This document shows, in pieces, positions 5,878 to 5,882 of a stretch of DNA of 5,882 nucleotides; position 1 is the first letter of the stretch, and each line of letters opens with the position of its first letter. Below the pieces are notes generated by a model that saw only the letters and a list, made by a program, of their open reading frames with translations, did no database searches and was not told the origin of the DNA. The DNA comes from Cyanobacteria bacterium UBA8803. GTDB taxonomy: Bacteria > Cyanobacteriota > Cyanobacteriia > Cyanobacteriales > Coleofasciculaceae. Position numbers and translations under genes: made by a program. Location: assembly GCA_003505715.1 (NCBI GenBank), contig DNXU01000123.1, positions 376 through 6,257 on the forward strand, written 5' to 3'.

Positions 5878-5882
5878 AGGCT

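Larger units (their letters stand above)
5590..5882. other. Non-coding region upstream of the operon
   Basis: These 293 bases hold no convincing gene on either strand. They contain the GAGAGG site and the weak promoter candidate, an imperfect palindrome TGTGAAACTTTACA (5693-5706), two direct copies of TTGTATAT (5753-5760 and 5776-5783), and a heptad-phased tract near the window edge (5850-5877). No RNA gene or intrinsic terminator was recognised. The neighbour to the right lies outside the window, so its orientation is unknown. Confidence 0.6.

Overview
The window looks like cyanobacterial chromosome. It carries four copies of the HIP1 octamer GCGATCGC, where about 0.1 would be expected by chance in 5.9 kb. 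It also has phased heptanucleotide repeats of the kind known from filamentous cyanobacteria, and a gene set typical of that phylum. The genus cannot be named from the sequence alone.

Three genes lie head to tail on the minus strand and probably form one operon, read from right to left. First is a soluble SurA/parvulin-like protein (5589 to 4852). After a 40-bp gap comes a 1019-residue exporter (4811 to 1752) that fuses an N-terminal cNMP-binding-type domain, an unassigned linker, a C39-like domain without its catalytic triad, six membrane segments and an ATPase. After a 157-bp gap comes an HlyD-type periplasmic adaptor (1594 to 26). All three start codons are fixed by in-frame stops a few codons upstream. 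The region from 5590 to 5882 has no gene and probably holds the promoter.

Together the genes look like the inner-membrane half of a type I secretion machine. The ABC protein would energise export, the adaptor would span the periplasm to a TolC-like outer-membrane channel encoded elsewhere, and the parvulin-like protein may hold or fold the substrate before export. No substrate gene and no TolC gene is visible. The lost C39 triad argues for an unprocessed, HlyA-like protein substrate rather than a double-glycine leader peptide.

The most unusual DNA is the gap between the exporter and the adaptor. All but 10 of its 157 bp are 21 heptads in one unbroken 7-bp register: 11 TTGTTGG-like, 4 CAAAAAA and 6 CCAACAA. 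Because CCAACAA is the reverse complement of TTGTTGG, the transcript can fold into a stem of about 42 bp that ends 6 nt before the adaptor start codon. Two smaller heptad-phased tracts lie at 4835-4862 and 5850-5877.
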